The notes: generated by a model from the letters alone, not told the origin. Shown: positions 37,741-50,198, counted from the stretch's first letter. The stretch is DNA of 64,000 nt from Adenanthera pavonina (GCA_026686845.1 JAIVEN010000003.1:6264501-6328500), one strand, 5' to 3'. Made by a program: numbers and translations.

Positions 37741-40631
37741 TGCATCAAGTGTCTAAGTTAAAGGTAAAGGAACCGTGAAAATTAAGTTTACTTCTTGAAA
37801 ACTCTTACTTTAACAGGTATATACTATGTGCCAGATGTTAGAAAAAATTTAATTTCTATACCCTTACTTAATAAGTTTGGGTTTAAGTCTATTTTTTAGG
37901 GAGATAAGTTTATTCTATCTGAGGGAGGAATCTTTGTAGGCAAGGATTATATATGTGGGAACATGTTCAAATGTAATGTTGCTAAAGTTAATAATAATGT
38001 TTTCAATTATGCTTATATCATTGACTCTTGTGATTTATGGCATTATCGGTTAGGTCATGTTAATTTTGATAAATTAAATAACATGATGAATCTTGACTTA
38101 ATTTCAAAATCTACTAGAAATCATGACTCTTGCACTACTTGTATGTTGACAAAAACAACTAGAAAACATTTCCCTAGAATAGAAAGAAGTACTAAAATGT
38201 TAGATTTGATTCATTTTGATGTTTGTGATTTGCATGGTTGGTCCACTATGGGTGGTAAAAAGTTTTTCGTAATTTTTATTAATGATTGTACTCGATATTG
38301 TTATGTATATTTAATGCATTCAAAGGATAAAGTCTTAGAAAAATTTAAGATTTTTAAAATTGAAGTAGAATTGCAATGTAAAACTTTTATTAAATGTTTA
38401 AAGACCGATAGAGGAGGAGAATACTATAATCCAAAATATTTTGAGTCTATTGGCATAGTACATCAAGTAACTGCTCCTTATTCCCCACAACAAAATGGAA
38501 TAGTAAAAAGAAAGAATAGGGTTCTAGTAGAAATGGTAAATGCCATGTTATCTTGCTCTGATCTGGCCAATGGGTATTGGGGTGAAACAATGTTAACTGC
38601 TTGCTATATATTAAATAGATTCATAATAAAAGGAACAAGATAACCCTATATGAACTCTAGAAGAAAAGGAAACTCAATCTCAATTACTTTAAGGTTTGGG
38701 GTTGTAGGGCAATAGTTAAAGTTCCAGAACCTAAAAGGAAAAAATTAGGTGAAAGAGGAGTTAAATGCATCTTCTTGGAATATGTTGAAAATAGTAAGAT
38801 ATATCAATTCTGGTGATTGAACCAAGTGATTCATATCTCATAAATAAAGTCATTGAATCAAGGGATGTGATTTTTCAAAAATATAGGTTTAACTGAATTA
38901 CAAGACCCAAGGAAATTTCTCAAACTAATGAGAAATTTATTCCAGAGAATAAAATTTCTAATGATAATTGATTGGAACAAAATGAATATAGAAAGAGTAA
39001 AAGGGTTAGGAAGGCAAAAATCTATGGTTCAGACTTCTTCATGTTCCTTGTTGAGGGAACAAGAGAAGGAATTGAAAGTCATATCCATATTTGTTTTAAT
39101 ATGGAAAGAGACCCTGAAATATTTGAAGAGGCTATGAAGTCTCAAGATGCAATTTTTTGGAAAGAAACTATACAAGATGAAATGGATTCAATTATGGGAA
39201 ATAAAACTTGGAAATTAGTAGACCTCCCACCTAGTTCTAAACCCATTGACTGTAAGTGGATTTTCAAAAAGAAATTAAAAGTAGATGGATCCATAGATAA
39301 ATTTAAAGCAATGTTAGTTGCTAAAGGATTTACACAAAAAGAAGGAATAGACTATTTTGACACATATGTACTAGTTGCGAGAATTTCTACTATTAGAGTG
39401 CTTATTGCACTTGTTTCAATATACAATTTTATTATCCATCAAATGGATGTTAAAACAGCTTTCCTTAATGGAGAATCGGAAGAAGAGGTGTATATGACAC
39501 AACCTGAAGGGTTTGTAGTTCTTGGTCAAGAACACAATAAATTAATAAAATCTATTTATAGACTTAAATAAGCTCCTAAGCAATGGCACAAAAAATTTGA
39601 TGAAGCAATTCTAACTAATGGGTTTAAAATCAATGCATTTGACAAGTGTGTTTATAGTAGTTTTAATAATGGAAAAGATGTCATTATTTGTTTGTGTGTA
39701 GATGATATGTTAATCTTTGGTACTAGTTTAGCTGAGGTAGAGAATACAAAGAAATTCTTACATGATAACTTTGACATGAAAGATATGGGAGAAGCAGATG
39801 TCATCTTACAAATTAGAATCATACGGGATAACAATTATTTTTGTTTGTTTCAATCACATTACACTGAGAAAATATTGAAGAAATTTAATTATTTTAATTG
39901 TTGTCTTGTATCTACATCATTTGATTCTAATTTGAAGTTAAAACCAAATCAAAATTGTCCAGTGAGACAACTTGATTATGCAAAAGCAATTGGATGCTTG
40001 ATGTATGCTATGACATGTACAAGACCAGATATAGTTTATACTGTAGGAAGGTTCAGTAGATACACGAGTAATCCAAGTAAAGAGCATTGGTATGCCCTTC
40101 ATAGAGTATTGAAGTACTTGAAAGGAACAAGTCACTATAGTTTAACCTATAGTGGTGATCCTTTAATTTTAGTAAGATATACAAATGTTAGTTGGGTCAG
40201 TTACTCAGAGGACCATGCTTCCACAAGTTTGGTAGGGGTGCTGTTCTTGGGGATCAAAGAAACAGACATGTATTGCAGATTCCACCATGGGATCTAAATT
40301 CATAGCATTTACTGCAAGTAGTAAGGAAGCAGATTGGCTTAGAAACTTATTACTTGAAATTCCTATATGGCCTAAGCCAATGGCACCAATATCTATCCAC
40401 TGTGATAGTCAATCTACTCTTTCAAAAGCTTATAACCAAGTTTATAATGGAAAGCCGTGACATATTAGAATAAGATATAGTTATGTGAAAGATTTAATTG
40501 TAAATAGGGTAATTTCTATTAGTTATATAAGGTCTGAGTTAAATTTTGCAAATCTTTTGACGAAAGGGCTGACAAGGCATATAATGTTGAAAACATCAGT
40601 GAGGATGGGATTGAAGCCCATTAAATCATAA
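37741..40631 (+). pseudogene. Copia pol: integrase, reverse transcriptase, RNase H (broken)
   Basis: In order: the GAG-pre-integrase segment (LWHYRLGHVNFDKL), zinc-binding CTTCMLTK, integrase core with FDVCDL, CLKTDRGGEY and PYSPQQNGIVKRKNR, where the catalytic Glu of the usual ERKNR reads Lys. RT follows from about 39150 (WKLVDLPP, CKWIFKKK, HQMDVKTAFLNG, CVDDMLIFGT as the polymerase site), then RNase H (ADSTMGSKFIAFTASSKEA and HCDSQSTLSKA), ending at TAA 40629-40631 after LLTKGL. Stops fall at 38641, after YRLK (39569), and near 40459, with frame changes near 38640-38970 and 40270. No enzyme can be made from it. Confidence 0.85.
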
Positions 40632-41197
40632 TCACTAATGGTGGAAACCCTATTTACGCTTGATTAATGTCAAGTCTTGAGTTCAAAGGTAAGAGTATAC
40701 TATTAGAGTGATTGCAAGTACGTGAAATATTATCTATTCATCCCAAGGTTGAAAAGTGATTGGTTACCATGGATTTAAAGGAGGGCTGGGCTTTAACTCT
40801 TAATAGATCTGTAATCATATATTTGCTAGAGTACTTATCATGGTGTTACTCTTGACAGAATCTACCTATATAAGAGTGAAGTGAGGCCGCTTCAGAGAGT
40901 CCAAGGGCTTTACTCTCAAACTCTCATGAAAAGGATACAAGACATAAGACCATATTAAAAGTGTCTACTAAAATTGACATACAATGGTCTGAGATCTAAT
41001 GTGTAAGTCATGCATACTTGTTCAAATGGATTAATTGGTTCAAAGCTTGTCTACCATATTAATTTAGATGGGTGAAACCATGTCTTACTAAGTAAATGTT
41101 CAAGTCTTTAAGACATCTTTACCGAAATTATGAGATTTCTGAAGTGATTAGAGTTTGTTATTTAAAAAAATTATTCATTTTGAAAATGGTGGGGAAT

Positions 41198-41838
41198 TGT
41201 GAGAAAATTTTCAAAATAAAAATGTGTCTCTTAAAGGATTTATGAATTAATAATGATTCTTGAGATGATTCATGGAAAATCACAAGATTTATAAAATATG
41301 AAAAGAAGTGACTTTTACCTAGATTCATAAATCATTACAATGTATATACATTAATCATGTGAAAAGAAATAACATTTTGTCTAGATTCATGAATCATTAC
41401 AATGTATATACATTGGTTAATGCATGTATCCTTTTATTAAAAAAGGCATCTTACTTCAAGAGGTGCTTTTTCATTCCCTATAAATAGTTCACAATCTTCC
41501 ATCATTCGAGAATTTCAATTTTATTTATCCACACTTGTTTCAACATATACAAACTCATTTACCTTTATCTTTAGTGCACAAAGGATAAAAAGTAAATTAC
41601 CACTTTGTAAAAGCCATTGTTGTCTAGGTTTGAATTTTGGAAGTACAACACCTACTCAAGAGTCTCAATTGTATTCTGCAGGAAATTCGTCACTAACCCA
41701 AGTTGTATCAAAGATTTGGAAATTAGTAGGGGCGAATTAAGCCTAAAGGAAAGTGTTGCCCATGCTTTGAAGACCTGTATACAACTTTTTCTCCAATCTC
41801 ATTTTTTTCTATATTTCAAAGTTCCATCCCTTCTAATA
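41198..41838 (+). repeat. Right LTR of the copia element
   Basis: It aligns end to end with 36086-36727, including the TGTGAGAA start, TATA-type box and CTTCTAATA end, and is followed at once by GGTTT. A frame inside it at 41617-41868 is the same shadow frame as in the left LTR (36506-36760), not a gene. Confidence 0.88.
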
Positions 41839-41843
41839 GGTTT

Positions 41844-43162
41844 CACTCTTGTACTATTTACTTTTTAAATATAATTTCATCTTGTTTGATAAAAAAAAGT
41901 CTTATGAGAAGAAACAAAGCCCACTTTACAATACGTTTGGTTTGTTCGCCAGGGGGTAAGATATGGTAATAGGCTTCACATCACACCAATGAATGCATTT
42001 GGTTGCATATAATATAGGAAATTGGGATTACATAATGTAATCCATATGCGTTTAATTGTTGTAATGGGCTTCACTCTCACTTTGTTAAGTGAAAGGATTC
42101 ATGATAATGTAAAAAATAATTGAAAAGACTGTATTACCATTGTGAAACTAAAAAAAAAGACAAAATCACAAAACTTAAATCCTTCACCATCCTTTTCCTC
42201 ATCACTGTGACCTTCAAACATCATCCTTCCTCTTCCACCTTTAACTCGTAGCTGACCCTCCTCTATTCATGTTGTCGTCCCCCTCTATTCATCATCCAAT
42301 CTTTTGTCTACAATCATCTATCCTCCCTCCCTCTTGACTATCCTTATCCTTCCTTATCTTCCTTGAACAATGGCATACTAGATCTCCATTGAAGCATCAC
42401 AGCGTCATCATCATACCATCACCGGTGAGTTCTTCATAGACCTTCCTTCACATCATCATCATATGTCTCAAATCGAGCAAATTCTTCTAAGATTTGACAC
42501 ATCCATGCTTCGTCTTAAATTTAGAGAGGTTTTAAGCTTTACTAGTTTGGCATCATATCTCCAAACTATCCTCCACCACCGCTGCTTGGAAGCTCATCTA
42601 AATCTTGTTGCTCCCCATCTTACAACCTTCATCCTTCTTCCTTTGGATTCTCCATTCTTTTTCTTTAATGTATTTTTTTAGCAATGATAGGGAAAGAAGA
42701 CCCATGCGGAGGGAGTTTTATTTTGTTGGGTCTTTTTTGTTAGGGCCTAAAAAAAGTCATTTCCCATGTATTTATATATTTTTTAATAAAAATAAATATC
42801 ACTCCATTATTTATTAATATTATACCAAGCAAATATCCTATAATTATCAATTCATTATGTCACAATATTTATCATTACATTATATCACCTAACCTCATTT
42901 TAACTGAACTAAATGAACTGTTAGTGTTCTTTATAACTTGAAAGATTTATTTTTTATTTGTTAGATGAAAATAACTAATTGCTCACAAAAAAATTACATT
43001 TTAAAATTAAAATAATAAGTTTATTAAAAGAATTGTACATGTTATTACTCATTATTTTAATATTTCAAATTTTAACATTTTTTATTAACTAATTTTTTTT
43101 TATAATTAATCATTCATGTAATTATAAAAAAAGATGAGTTGATTGAAAAAATTGTGACATAG
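41844..43162. other. Intergenic DNA, no gene seen
   Basis: A possible decayed MITE starts near 41930 (tacgtttggtttgttcgcc). A CT-rich region with short repeated CATCATC/CTTCC phrases runs 42180-42660. AT-rich DNA follows to 43150. No frame shows a recognisable domain. Confidence 0.45.
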
Positions 43163-43331
43163 TTGCGGTTGGTGACTGACAAAACTCCTGAGATTCAACT
43201 TTCCGGTGATAGCACCCATTGCCACTGACAATTTATATCCCTTGCGTCCGGCATCCTGCGTATATACGACGTCCTCTCGTTTCCCATCTTCAACTCTTCT
43301 TTTCTTGGATCGATTCCTTTCCTATGTGGAC
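43163..43331. repeat. Second copy of the APM1 upstream segment
   Basis: It matches 34852-35012 with a few small indels, in the same orientation, 8.3 kb away. It precedes the Mdm35-like gene by about 300 bp. The copia insertion and other DNA lie between the two copies. Confidence 0.7.
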
Positions 43332-43630
43332 GGCCCGAAAAAATCCTTTCCGGTCTGATAAATAAATTGGTAAATTTGACTAAAAAGATGGCAAAATATA
43401 TGTTTGGTTTTTTTTATTTTTTTATTTTTGGCCGGATTGGTTTTTTTACTTTTAAATTAAATTAAATGAAAATAATTCTTGCTCAGAAAGAAATCCCAAA
43501 GCCTTTCACCAAAAAAAAATCGCAACCTAACACACACTACATGTTCGGTGGCTTACGGCTGAGGGGTTGACTCGGCCGATCTGGTATTGGACGGGAGACA
43601 CCAGTAATTGTGTTATTACTTGTTAGCTCT

Positions 43631-44119
43631 ATGAGACAGAAGAGAGGCTCTTCATCTTCAACCTCTCCATGTGCCCCCCTTCGGGATGCATACCACAATT
43701 GCTTCAACAGGTCTCAACTATCATAATCTTGGATTTTCATGATCTCAACCAAAAATAATTTCTTCATTGTTTTACTTCAAGCCCCTTTTTCGCTCTGTTC
43801 TTCGTCCCTCTTTAATGTTAGATTTTTGTTAGAAAGGTGGTACGCCGAGAAATTCATGAAGGGTCAGTGGGACAAAGAAGAATGTCTTGCTGAGTGGGAA
43901 AAGTACAGAGCTTGCCTTTCTGTAGGATCCATGACTGCGCTTAAAATTTTAAGCTTTGCATTATTTCGTCCATCTAAGCAACATGTCGTTTCTTTTTCTT
44001 TTTGACAGCAATATCTGGAAGATAAACATCTGAGTCGCTTCTTAGAAGCTGAGGGCGTTGTCAGTTCCATAGCTCAAGACGATTTTGGGGATGGTGCCGC
44101 TTCTGGTGCTTCTCAGTAA
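43631..44119 (+). CDS. Mdm35/TRIAP1-family twin CX9C protein
   Basis: Small intermembrane-space protein family (UPF0203); yeast Mdm35 and human TRIAP1 partner with Ups/PRELI proteins to carry phosphatidic acid between mitochondrial membranes and are imported by the MIA disulphide relay. Exons 43631-43710, 43837-43921 and 44009-44119 give 276 nt, 91 residues, the usual size. The start MRQKRGSSSSTSPC is the first ATG. Two exact CX9C motifs are present: CAPLRDAYHNC and CLAEWEKYRAC, separated by NRWYAEKFMKGQWDKEE, which fits the family closely; the C-terminus (QYLEDKHLSRFL) is helical and acidic. All introns are GT-AG and short. No lesion is seen. It lies head-to-head with APM1, as I recall for the Arabidopsis block. 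Confidence 0.9.
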
Positions 44120-45794
44120 CGTGTCTTCGATTTGAATAGAAAATTATCCGGGCGAAGGTAACTTGCAGGATCTTTATTCCCTCGTTTTTTCAGTTTTGCT
44201 GATGTTCAATGTTGCTCATCCTGGAACGTGGAATCGAGCATTTATTACACAGTACAACAAGGAAGGATCTACAACCTCCAACATCTTTCTTTATTTGTGC
44301 TTCAATTCTACTCAATTAGGAGTCTATTAGATAATACAGCTTGGCTTTTGAAGTATCCGTGCTTGTTGGGGGGAACTGATATCCTTATATAAAAGTAATT
44401 CAGAAAATGCCTGAGTTTATTGATTGGTGAAGTCATTTATTTGAAACTAAATTATGTCAAATTAGAGCAACCCAGGCTGAACTCTTTCATATAACTTGGA
44501 GGAATCCTCGCAGGAACACAAAAGGTTTAAGAATAGGATCTATTAAGCCAAAAAACCGGGGGGGGGGGGGGGGAAGCATCATTCAGAAGGAAGTGAATTG
44601 TCATGTTTAATGCTGTAGGATTTGATGTTCTGTAAAAGCAGGCTTATTGTTGTTTCATTCCTGAAAGGTATTAAGCGGGAATTACTATATGATGCAGTTG
44701 ATATCTACTTACTGTTCTCCTACATGATTTATTGGTCGTATTTTTTTCCCATGCTTGTCATTCTTTGCAAGAGAGCCTCGAGTTCAGGTCCAAGAACATC
44801 GATGTCTTAAATACCTGAGAAATCCCCAAAACACCCTTTTATATCTGGCTATGGTGTGAGTTCATTGTCTTAATCTCGCTTGAGTTATATTTGGGCAGTT
44901 TATACATGTTAAATCTGAAACAAGCATCTAAGGGAGACAACAAAAATGTTCCTGGTTTTTGGTTTACAAATTTAAACAAACTGGAACACGTTGTTTTTGT
45001 TGACATGATGTTCCAGATTGTGTTTCTTGGAATTTTGCCTCCTAAATACTGTGTGGGATTAGTATTCAACTGAGGCAAGAAAACCATGTATGCATAATCT
45101 GCATTGCAACAAGCGTCTAACTAGACCAGCAGATTTCTGTGTGTGTGTATAAATATATGGCTAGTTACTAATTCTGAATTTGTGATTTTCATGCAGGGAA
45201 GCTGACGATTGTAGGTGTGACAGCGAGTGTTAATGATGTATTTTATGCTCCCGCTGCCTCTCTTTTAGGTCTTAGTTAGAACAATATTTTAATTCCAGGA
45301 GATTTTGTTTTAATGATTTTATTCCACGGTTTACTGCAGAGGAAAAAGAAGAGATGAAAAATATGGTGATGGTGGATTCAGAAGGATGTCATATGAAACT
45401 TAGCATTTGGATTAGGCAAAAAGTTGTTTGGGAATTTTTAAAATCATACAAGTTGTTCCCAGTTCTTGTTTTCTTTTCAATGAGGACCAGAATATTATGC
45501 CGCACTTCTTTGGGCACTAGTGAAGTAGTTGTTGACAAATTTCAGAGGTTAATACGATGGGCTTTGATAACTAAAATGATATAAATTAATGATAAATCAC
45601 ACTTGCTTCTTTTTTTGTTATTGTAGTCATGAGACTGCTAAGAAATGGGGGCCAAAACGGACAAGATTAAATCCATTGAGGTACAGCCATTAGAATATGC
45701 ATCTTCGTTAACCAAAATATATATATATATATATATATATTCGGTTAGAGTCTTTATGCCCTGATAAACGGAAAGTGGTTGATTTCTGCATAGT
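44120..45794. other. Flank between the Mdm35-like and methyltransferase genes
   Basis: Likely the 3' UTR of the former, then DNA that is partly repeated at 55500-56200 (part of the larger duplication). A 16-bp G run lies at 44558-44573 and a (TA)n run at about 45718-45740. The frame at 45354-45584 has no family resemblance. Confidence 0.5.
44558..44573 (+). repeat. G16 homopolymer
   Basis: Sixteen consecutive G bases in an AT-rich region. No comparable run exists at the equivalent place in the 55.5-kb duplicate. Confidence 0.9.
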
Positions 45795-48700
45795 TCATTT
45801 CTTCTTAAATAGGAAATTTGCAACTATCCATTCTTCACCATTATTGTAGCCAAATAGTTCTGCTACAGCGATGAAAAATGTTCTCCAATAAGCAGTCCAC
45901 TTAATGGCCGAATCCTTGCCATATGTTGATTCCATAATTGGCTTGATGGAAGTCAAGTTCCTGTCCATTCTTTTGAGCCATTCTTCGCTGCAACATAAAT
46001 GTTTTTGCCTCAGTAGTAGGGTGAACTAAAAACTTGTTGAGAATATGATACTAGGATGTTGCGTTTCAATTTCAAATTCAGGGAATTCATTCTCTAACCA
46101 TTAGCTATGGAATATGATTCGGAATTGATGCAAATTTATTTGGGTTCATTCTTACCTCGTCTGTGCATAGTGTTTCCCATTGACAAGCCAATGGTTGACA
46201 ACAGTCACATCATCCTGTAGATATCAATCAAAAGGCCGCTCATATGCCAGGGAACCTCTCGATCCAATGTAAATTTGAGATATAATTAAATTGCGGCTGC
46301 TTATGTTAATTTCTCAGAAAAGTAATGAGCAACTGTCTTCAAAAGAGGGGGGGGGGGGGGGGGAAAGTAACAATTTGGTGGCATTCCTGGTTTTCATCAT
46401 CAGGTGAAAAAACTAGCTCAAGTTGCGTTTAGTAAGCTTACCTGGAAATAAAGAAGTAGATTTGCTGAAGGCATTGTTCCTCCAGTGAAGAAATACCTAG
46501 TAATCCAGTCATCTTCATTTTTGTCCTACAAAAATTAAGGAGTCTAACGTAAATGAATTGTATTTGTGAGAACTTTACAAGTCTCGTCTATATCACAAGC
46601 AGTGTCCAGAAAGGCAGAAACCAGAATAGGCTAAGCTGTTTAACATGAAATGAATTTCACCTCAAAATGGTAAGCAAATGCTTTATGGCAGAAATAATGA
46701 ACAAACAGAAGGCCATCTTCTTTCAACCAATCGGCTATTTTCTTGAGAAGATCTTTATAATTCTTCATATGCTGTGTCAAGGTATGAACCGAGTTTATAA
46801 AACATATATACATAAAAAACACGCTTTCATATAGATTATCTGCATGACACTAAGCATAACATTTAACCTCAAACATTTCTATGGAAAATATTCTGTCATA
46901 AGACACATCCATTTCAAATGTGCTAATATCTGCAACAATGATCTCCACATTTTGCAGCACAAGATCCCTAAAAAGAGCACAGGGAAAATAATTTGGGTCA
47001 TCCTATGATGTTGAATTTGCAAAATATTTGTACCAATCAAGCAGCATACCGGCACTTCTCCTCAATATATTCTTTCTGCGTTATGGAATTGCAGATCCCT
47101 GTAACTCTGGAATTGCTGTATCTTTTGGCAATGTACAGACACAGCGATCCCCAACCACATCCAACATCAAGAACGGTATAACCATCTTTCATATGTGATC
47201 TCTCACAGTATAGTTCCAACATTGCTTCTTCAGCATCCTCCAATGTCTTTGACGCAGAAGAAAAGTAACAACAACTGCAATAGTTCATGTAGGCACGATT
47301 TCAACAGTCAGGAGATTGCATCCTTTGATTGTGCACATTAGTTTAAGTACAAACAAACATGTTGGTGATTTGTATTAAAGATGAGTAACATCCAGTATAT
47401 ATTTATATCAAGAGAATTTTTTCCATATATACTTGAATAAATACGGCAAATTGATTGCTTTAGCTATTCGAGGAAGCTATATAACTAGGTTTGCACGTCG
47501 TTCGTGCCATTGTTCCTTTTTCCGCTACCACTCAAGCCGTTTGTTCTGAAGTTGTGCCAAATATCACATTCATCATTTTTTTTTTGGCCAATAAATATCA
47601 CACTAATCAAAATAAGCATTTTTTTAGTAGAAAGCTTCTTCTCTTTCAAAAATTTAACTAAACTGACTACCTGACTACGTATTTTCCCAACAGAATAAAA
47701 AGTATAATACAATATCCACTAATAAAACTGACCGTCCAACTGCTCGATAAGCAAGTTATAACCTAGGAACTTAAATCTATTTCGACAGTTTTAAATTATG
47801 AAAACTACCGAAAAAAGATATTTCATAATCTAATCAACATTAAAAGGAAAAACAAAGAGGTTAAGACGAATTTTTTAAGTAGTGAAAAAGAAAATGAGAT
47901 ATATCAAAATACCTGTATTTGAGATTCTTGCCGAGCACCAGCTTGAAGAAAGAGGTTGGCAATTCATAATGCTGAAATTTTGGCTTATCCGTGTTGATGG
48001 CTATAGGCATATCTTTTAGAGCTGCAAGATAATTACAGCTCGGTTCATCTTCAAATCATATAATCACGCCAAGCCAGATTCTCTAACAAAAATGCTTAGG
48101 GTTTGTTTGGTTCAACTAAGGGAAAGGGATTGGAGGGATTTTAATGAAGGGAATTGGAGGGGAGGGGATTGGAGAAATTTTAAAATTCCCTTGTTTGGTG
48201 GGATTGAAGGGGAGAGAATTGAAGGGATTTTAATAAAATTTTATTTGATTCAGAAAGAGATTGGAGGGGATTAAGTAATAAATACTCTCTCCTCTCCAAA
48301 AAAACCCCAATTTGGAGAGATTTATAAAGGGGTGGGGGAGAAGATTGGGGGGAATTCCTCCAATTTTACTAAGGGGGATTCAATCCCTCCCCTCCCCTCC
48401 CCTCCCCTTAAAAAACCCTTCAAAAATCTCCAACCAAACAAACCCTTAATTACTAGCGAGCACTCTAATCCATAATAATGCGAATTCATATAGGAGAGAA
48501 AAGAAGAGGAAAAAGTGTTGAAGAGAGAATAGAATGACTTGTATTATTGATGAGAACAGAGTACAAGTATATATAGCTTACGCATAACCAGAGTCTAACT
48601 ATCTCACTTGAAAGCTAACTTAACAAACTAACAAACTATACAGTTGTCACATAAAGTTACAGAGATATAATAGTCATTTACAAAGAAATTCTCATCGGTA

Positions 48701-49099
48701 GTGCTTAATAGATCTCACAGCACTTATAATGTGAAAATTTTCGGTCACAATTTCGGATTGTTAGCCTTAGTGTCCACAAACCACAACCCTTATGTATGTG
48801 CATTTCAATCAAGAAATAGATATTACGCAGAAAAAGGGCACAAAGTGAAGCCATGGCAAAAGAGCACCAAAAATTAAGAAGACAAGAGAGAAAGAAGGGC
48901 AAAAGCAATTACAGTGTACAAAATGGATGAGATCGGAGAGTTGAAGTTGATAGGAGGAATTATAGCCAGAGCGAAGCCGAGCTGCTAGAAGCAAACGAGT
49001 GAGCCTCCTTACGACAACGTCTGGGAGCAAATTCCGCTCCAAAGCGCCGAGCATAATCTTCACCGTCGTGTCGTAAGATAGCTGCATTATTCCTTCCAT
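45795..49099 (-). CDS. CNMT: Coclaurine N-methyltransferase-like enzyme (8 exons, intact)
   Basis: SAM-dependent methyltransferase of the CFA-synthase-like group that includes (S)-coclaurine N-methyltransferase of benzylisoquinoline alkaloid synthesis; members also occur in plants without those alkaloids, so the substrate is open. Exons in transcript order: 48913-49099, 47913-48021, 47050-47274, 46868-46967, 46661-46771, 46442-46525, 46156-46214, 45795-45987; the sum is 1068 nt (355 residues), all GT-AG. It starts MEGIMQLSYDTTVKIMLGAL. Key marks: LPTSFFKLVLGKNLKYS, the SAM loop VLDVGCGWGSLCLYIA, DISTFEMDVSYDRIFSIEMFE, FVHYFCHKAFAYHFE, RYFFTGGTMPSANLLLYFQ and the C-terminus ELFGYNNGEEW...LFKKK. 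The length matches the family and no lesion is seen. Intron 1 hosts a MITE and intron 6 a G17 run. Confidence 0.92.
46347..46363 (+). repeat. G17 homopolymer in a methyltransferase intron
   Basis: Seventeen G bases in the intron between the sixth and seventh exons, read as C17 in the transcript. The corresponding intron of the pseudogene copy lacks it. Confidence 0.9.
48099..48445. mobile_element. Tourist-like MITE with TTA duplication (intron 1 of CNMT-like gene)
   Basis: It begins GGGTTTGTTTGGTT and ends AACCAAACAAACCC, perfect 14-bp inverted repeats, flanked by TTA on both sides (48096-48098 and 48446-48448). It is 347 bp, with a GGATTGGAGG-rich left half and a CCCCTCCCCT-rich right half that can pair. 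It belongs to the same family as the split copy at 9419-10162 and is far better preserved, so it moved recently. Confidence 0.88.
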
Positions 49100-49259
49100 G
49101 GGAGCGCCCTGGCACCCACTCTCCTTTCTGCAATCTTCGAGAAGATGAAGAAGTAATGTTCTTGTTTTGTTTCCTTCTAAACATTTATGATTGGACTGCA
49201 GTTTGCGGCTACAAAGCAGGCAGCATCGTGACGTGGGTAATTTTGGATGGTACGGCTAA

Positions 49260-49780
49260 GTGCAGTTAACAAGTGATTTTAAAAAAAAACTGAAAAATAT
49301 CCCGAGAGTTAAACAGAATTATCACATCAGACCTAATATAAAAGCCCACGGGTCATCCACTCAGCAACACTAAACTCAAGTTACGAGTTTAACAATTTCC
49401 ACTTAGTAACACTAAGTTCAGGTTACCAGTTCAACAATTTCACATGATAATCCAATTCTCTTCCAAATATAATCAGCCCTCCTCTGGACATCAAAGACTT
49501 AAGAGACATTTTAGGATTGATATATAAAAGTTAATAACCTGGTTTCATGGGATTTAAGTTACAGAGAAATTACTGAAGTGGATCATGATCAAATTTGTTT
49601 TGATACATAGGTTTCTTGTGTGAGACAAGTGTAGAACATATTAGAATCTAAGCAGATCAAAGTAGGATATGGCTATTGAAGAATTTCGGGAAAGAAGAGA
49701 GAGGTTTTTAGAAAGTAGTCATTATATTTCACAAAAGGAAAGCTAATGGATTTCTCCGTCTGCCTTTTTCTTACAAACTT
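49260..49780. other. Intergenic DNA 5' of the methyltransferase gene
   Basis: No gene. It contains an imperfect 44-bp tandem repeat at about 49362-49445 (agtaacactaag/agcaacactaaa ... caacaatttc). Part may be the viral leader region. Confidence 0.45.
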
Positions 49781-49784
49781 GGCT

Positions 49785-49793
49785 CCTTATATA
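49785..49793 (-). promoter_or_regulatory. 35S-like TATA box of the pararetrovirus
   Basis: On the minus strand the sequence reads CTATATAAGGAGCCAAG, very like the TATA region of caulimovirus 35S promoters (TATATAAGG). It lies downstream of the last viral frame, as expected for a circular genome opened at integration. Confidence 0.5.
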
Positions 49794-50198
49794 GACTCAA
49801 AGTTATACTCTAGAATTGTTTATTGAAAACAGACAATATCTAGTGATAGATAGGTGGCAAACAAACTTTATATCTTAATCAGCCTTGTTAATTAACTTAC
49901 AAGAGTTACAACAATTAGCTTTACAACACAATAATTATTACACTAGGAGAAAAGACTTAAAGGACTGTCGGCAAGCTGCTTTTTACATGAGGACAAACGA
50001 CTTTTAGACCATCGACATAAAAGGACAAAAGACTTTTAGAAATTTTTACATATGGGCTCATGACCATTTTAAAGATTCATGATGACTTTAAGAGCCTTTT
50101 TCTACTTTTGCTTTCATTTGTATCCTTTCCAACTCTAAATCAATGTCTCTGTCACTAGGAAGAGTAGACTGAGTAATTTTCTGAGAGAGAAAGTTCTG

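Larger units (their letters stand above)
36081..41843 (+). mobile_element. Ty1/copia LTR retrotransposon, degenerate, with 5-bp duplication
   Basis: Two direct LTRs (36086-36727 and 41198-41838) bound an internal region with gag, protease, integrase, RT and RNase H in copia order. GGTTT flanks both sides (36081-36085 and 41839-41843), a perfect target duplication. A purine tract (GGTGGGGA, about 41188-41195) precedes the right LTR. The LTRs differ at roughly one site in fifteen by eye, so the insertion is old. All coding parts carry stops. Confidence 0.92.
44430..49960. repeat. Source segment of a tandem duplication (other copy about 55500-59960)
   Basis: Colinear matches to 55500-59960 include the non-coding flank (aaactaaattatgtcaaatta; acacccttttatatctgg; tacatgttaaatctgaaacaagc), then all but one of the methyltransferase exons in the same order and strand, then the exon 1 region near 48913-49130 (matching about 59660-59870). 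The match does not extend recognisably beyond about 49200; the outer limit is approximate. Confidence 0.7.

Noticed and set aside
41617..41868. Open frame matching the one at 36506-36760
   Set aside because: Both are the same position in the two copia LTRs, so similarity reflects LTR duplication, not a gene family.
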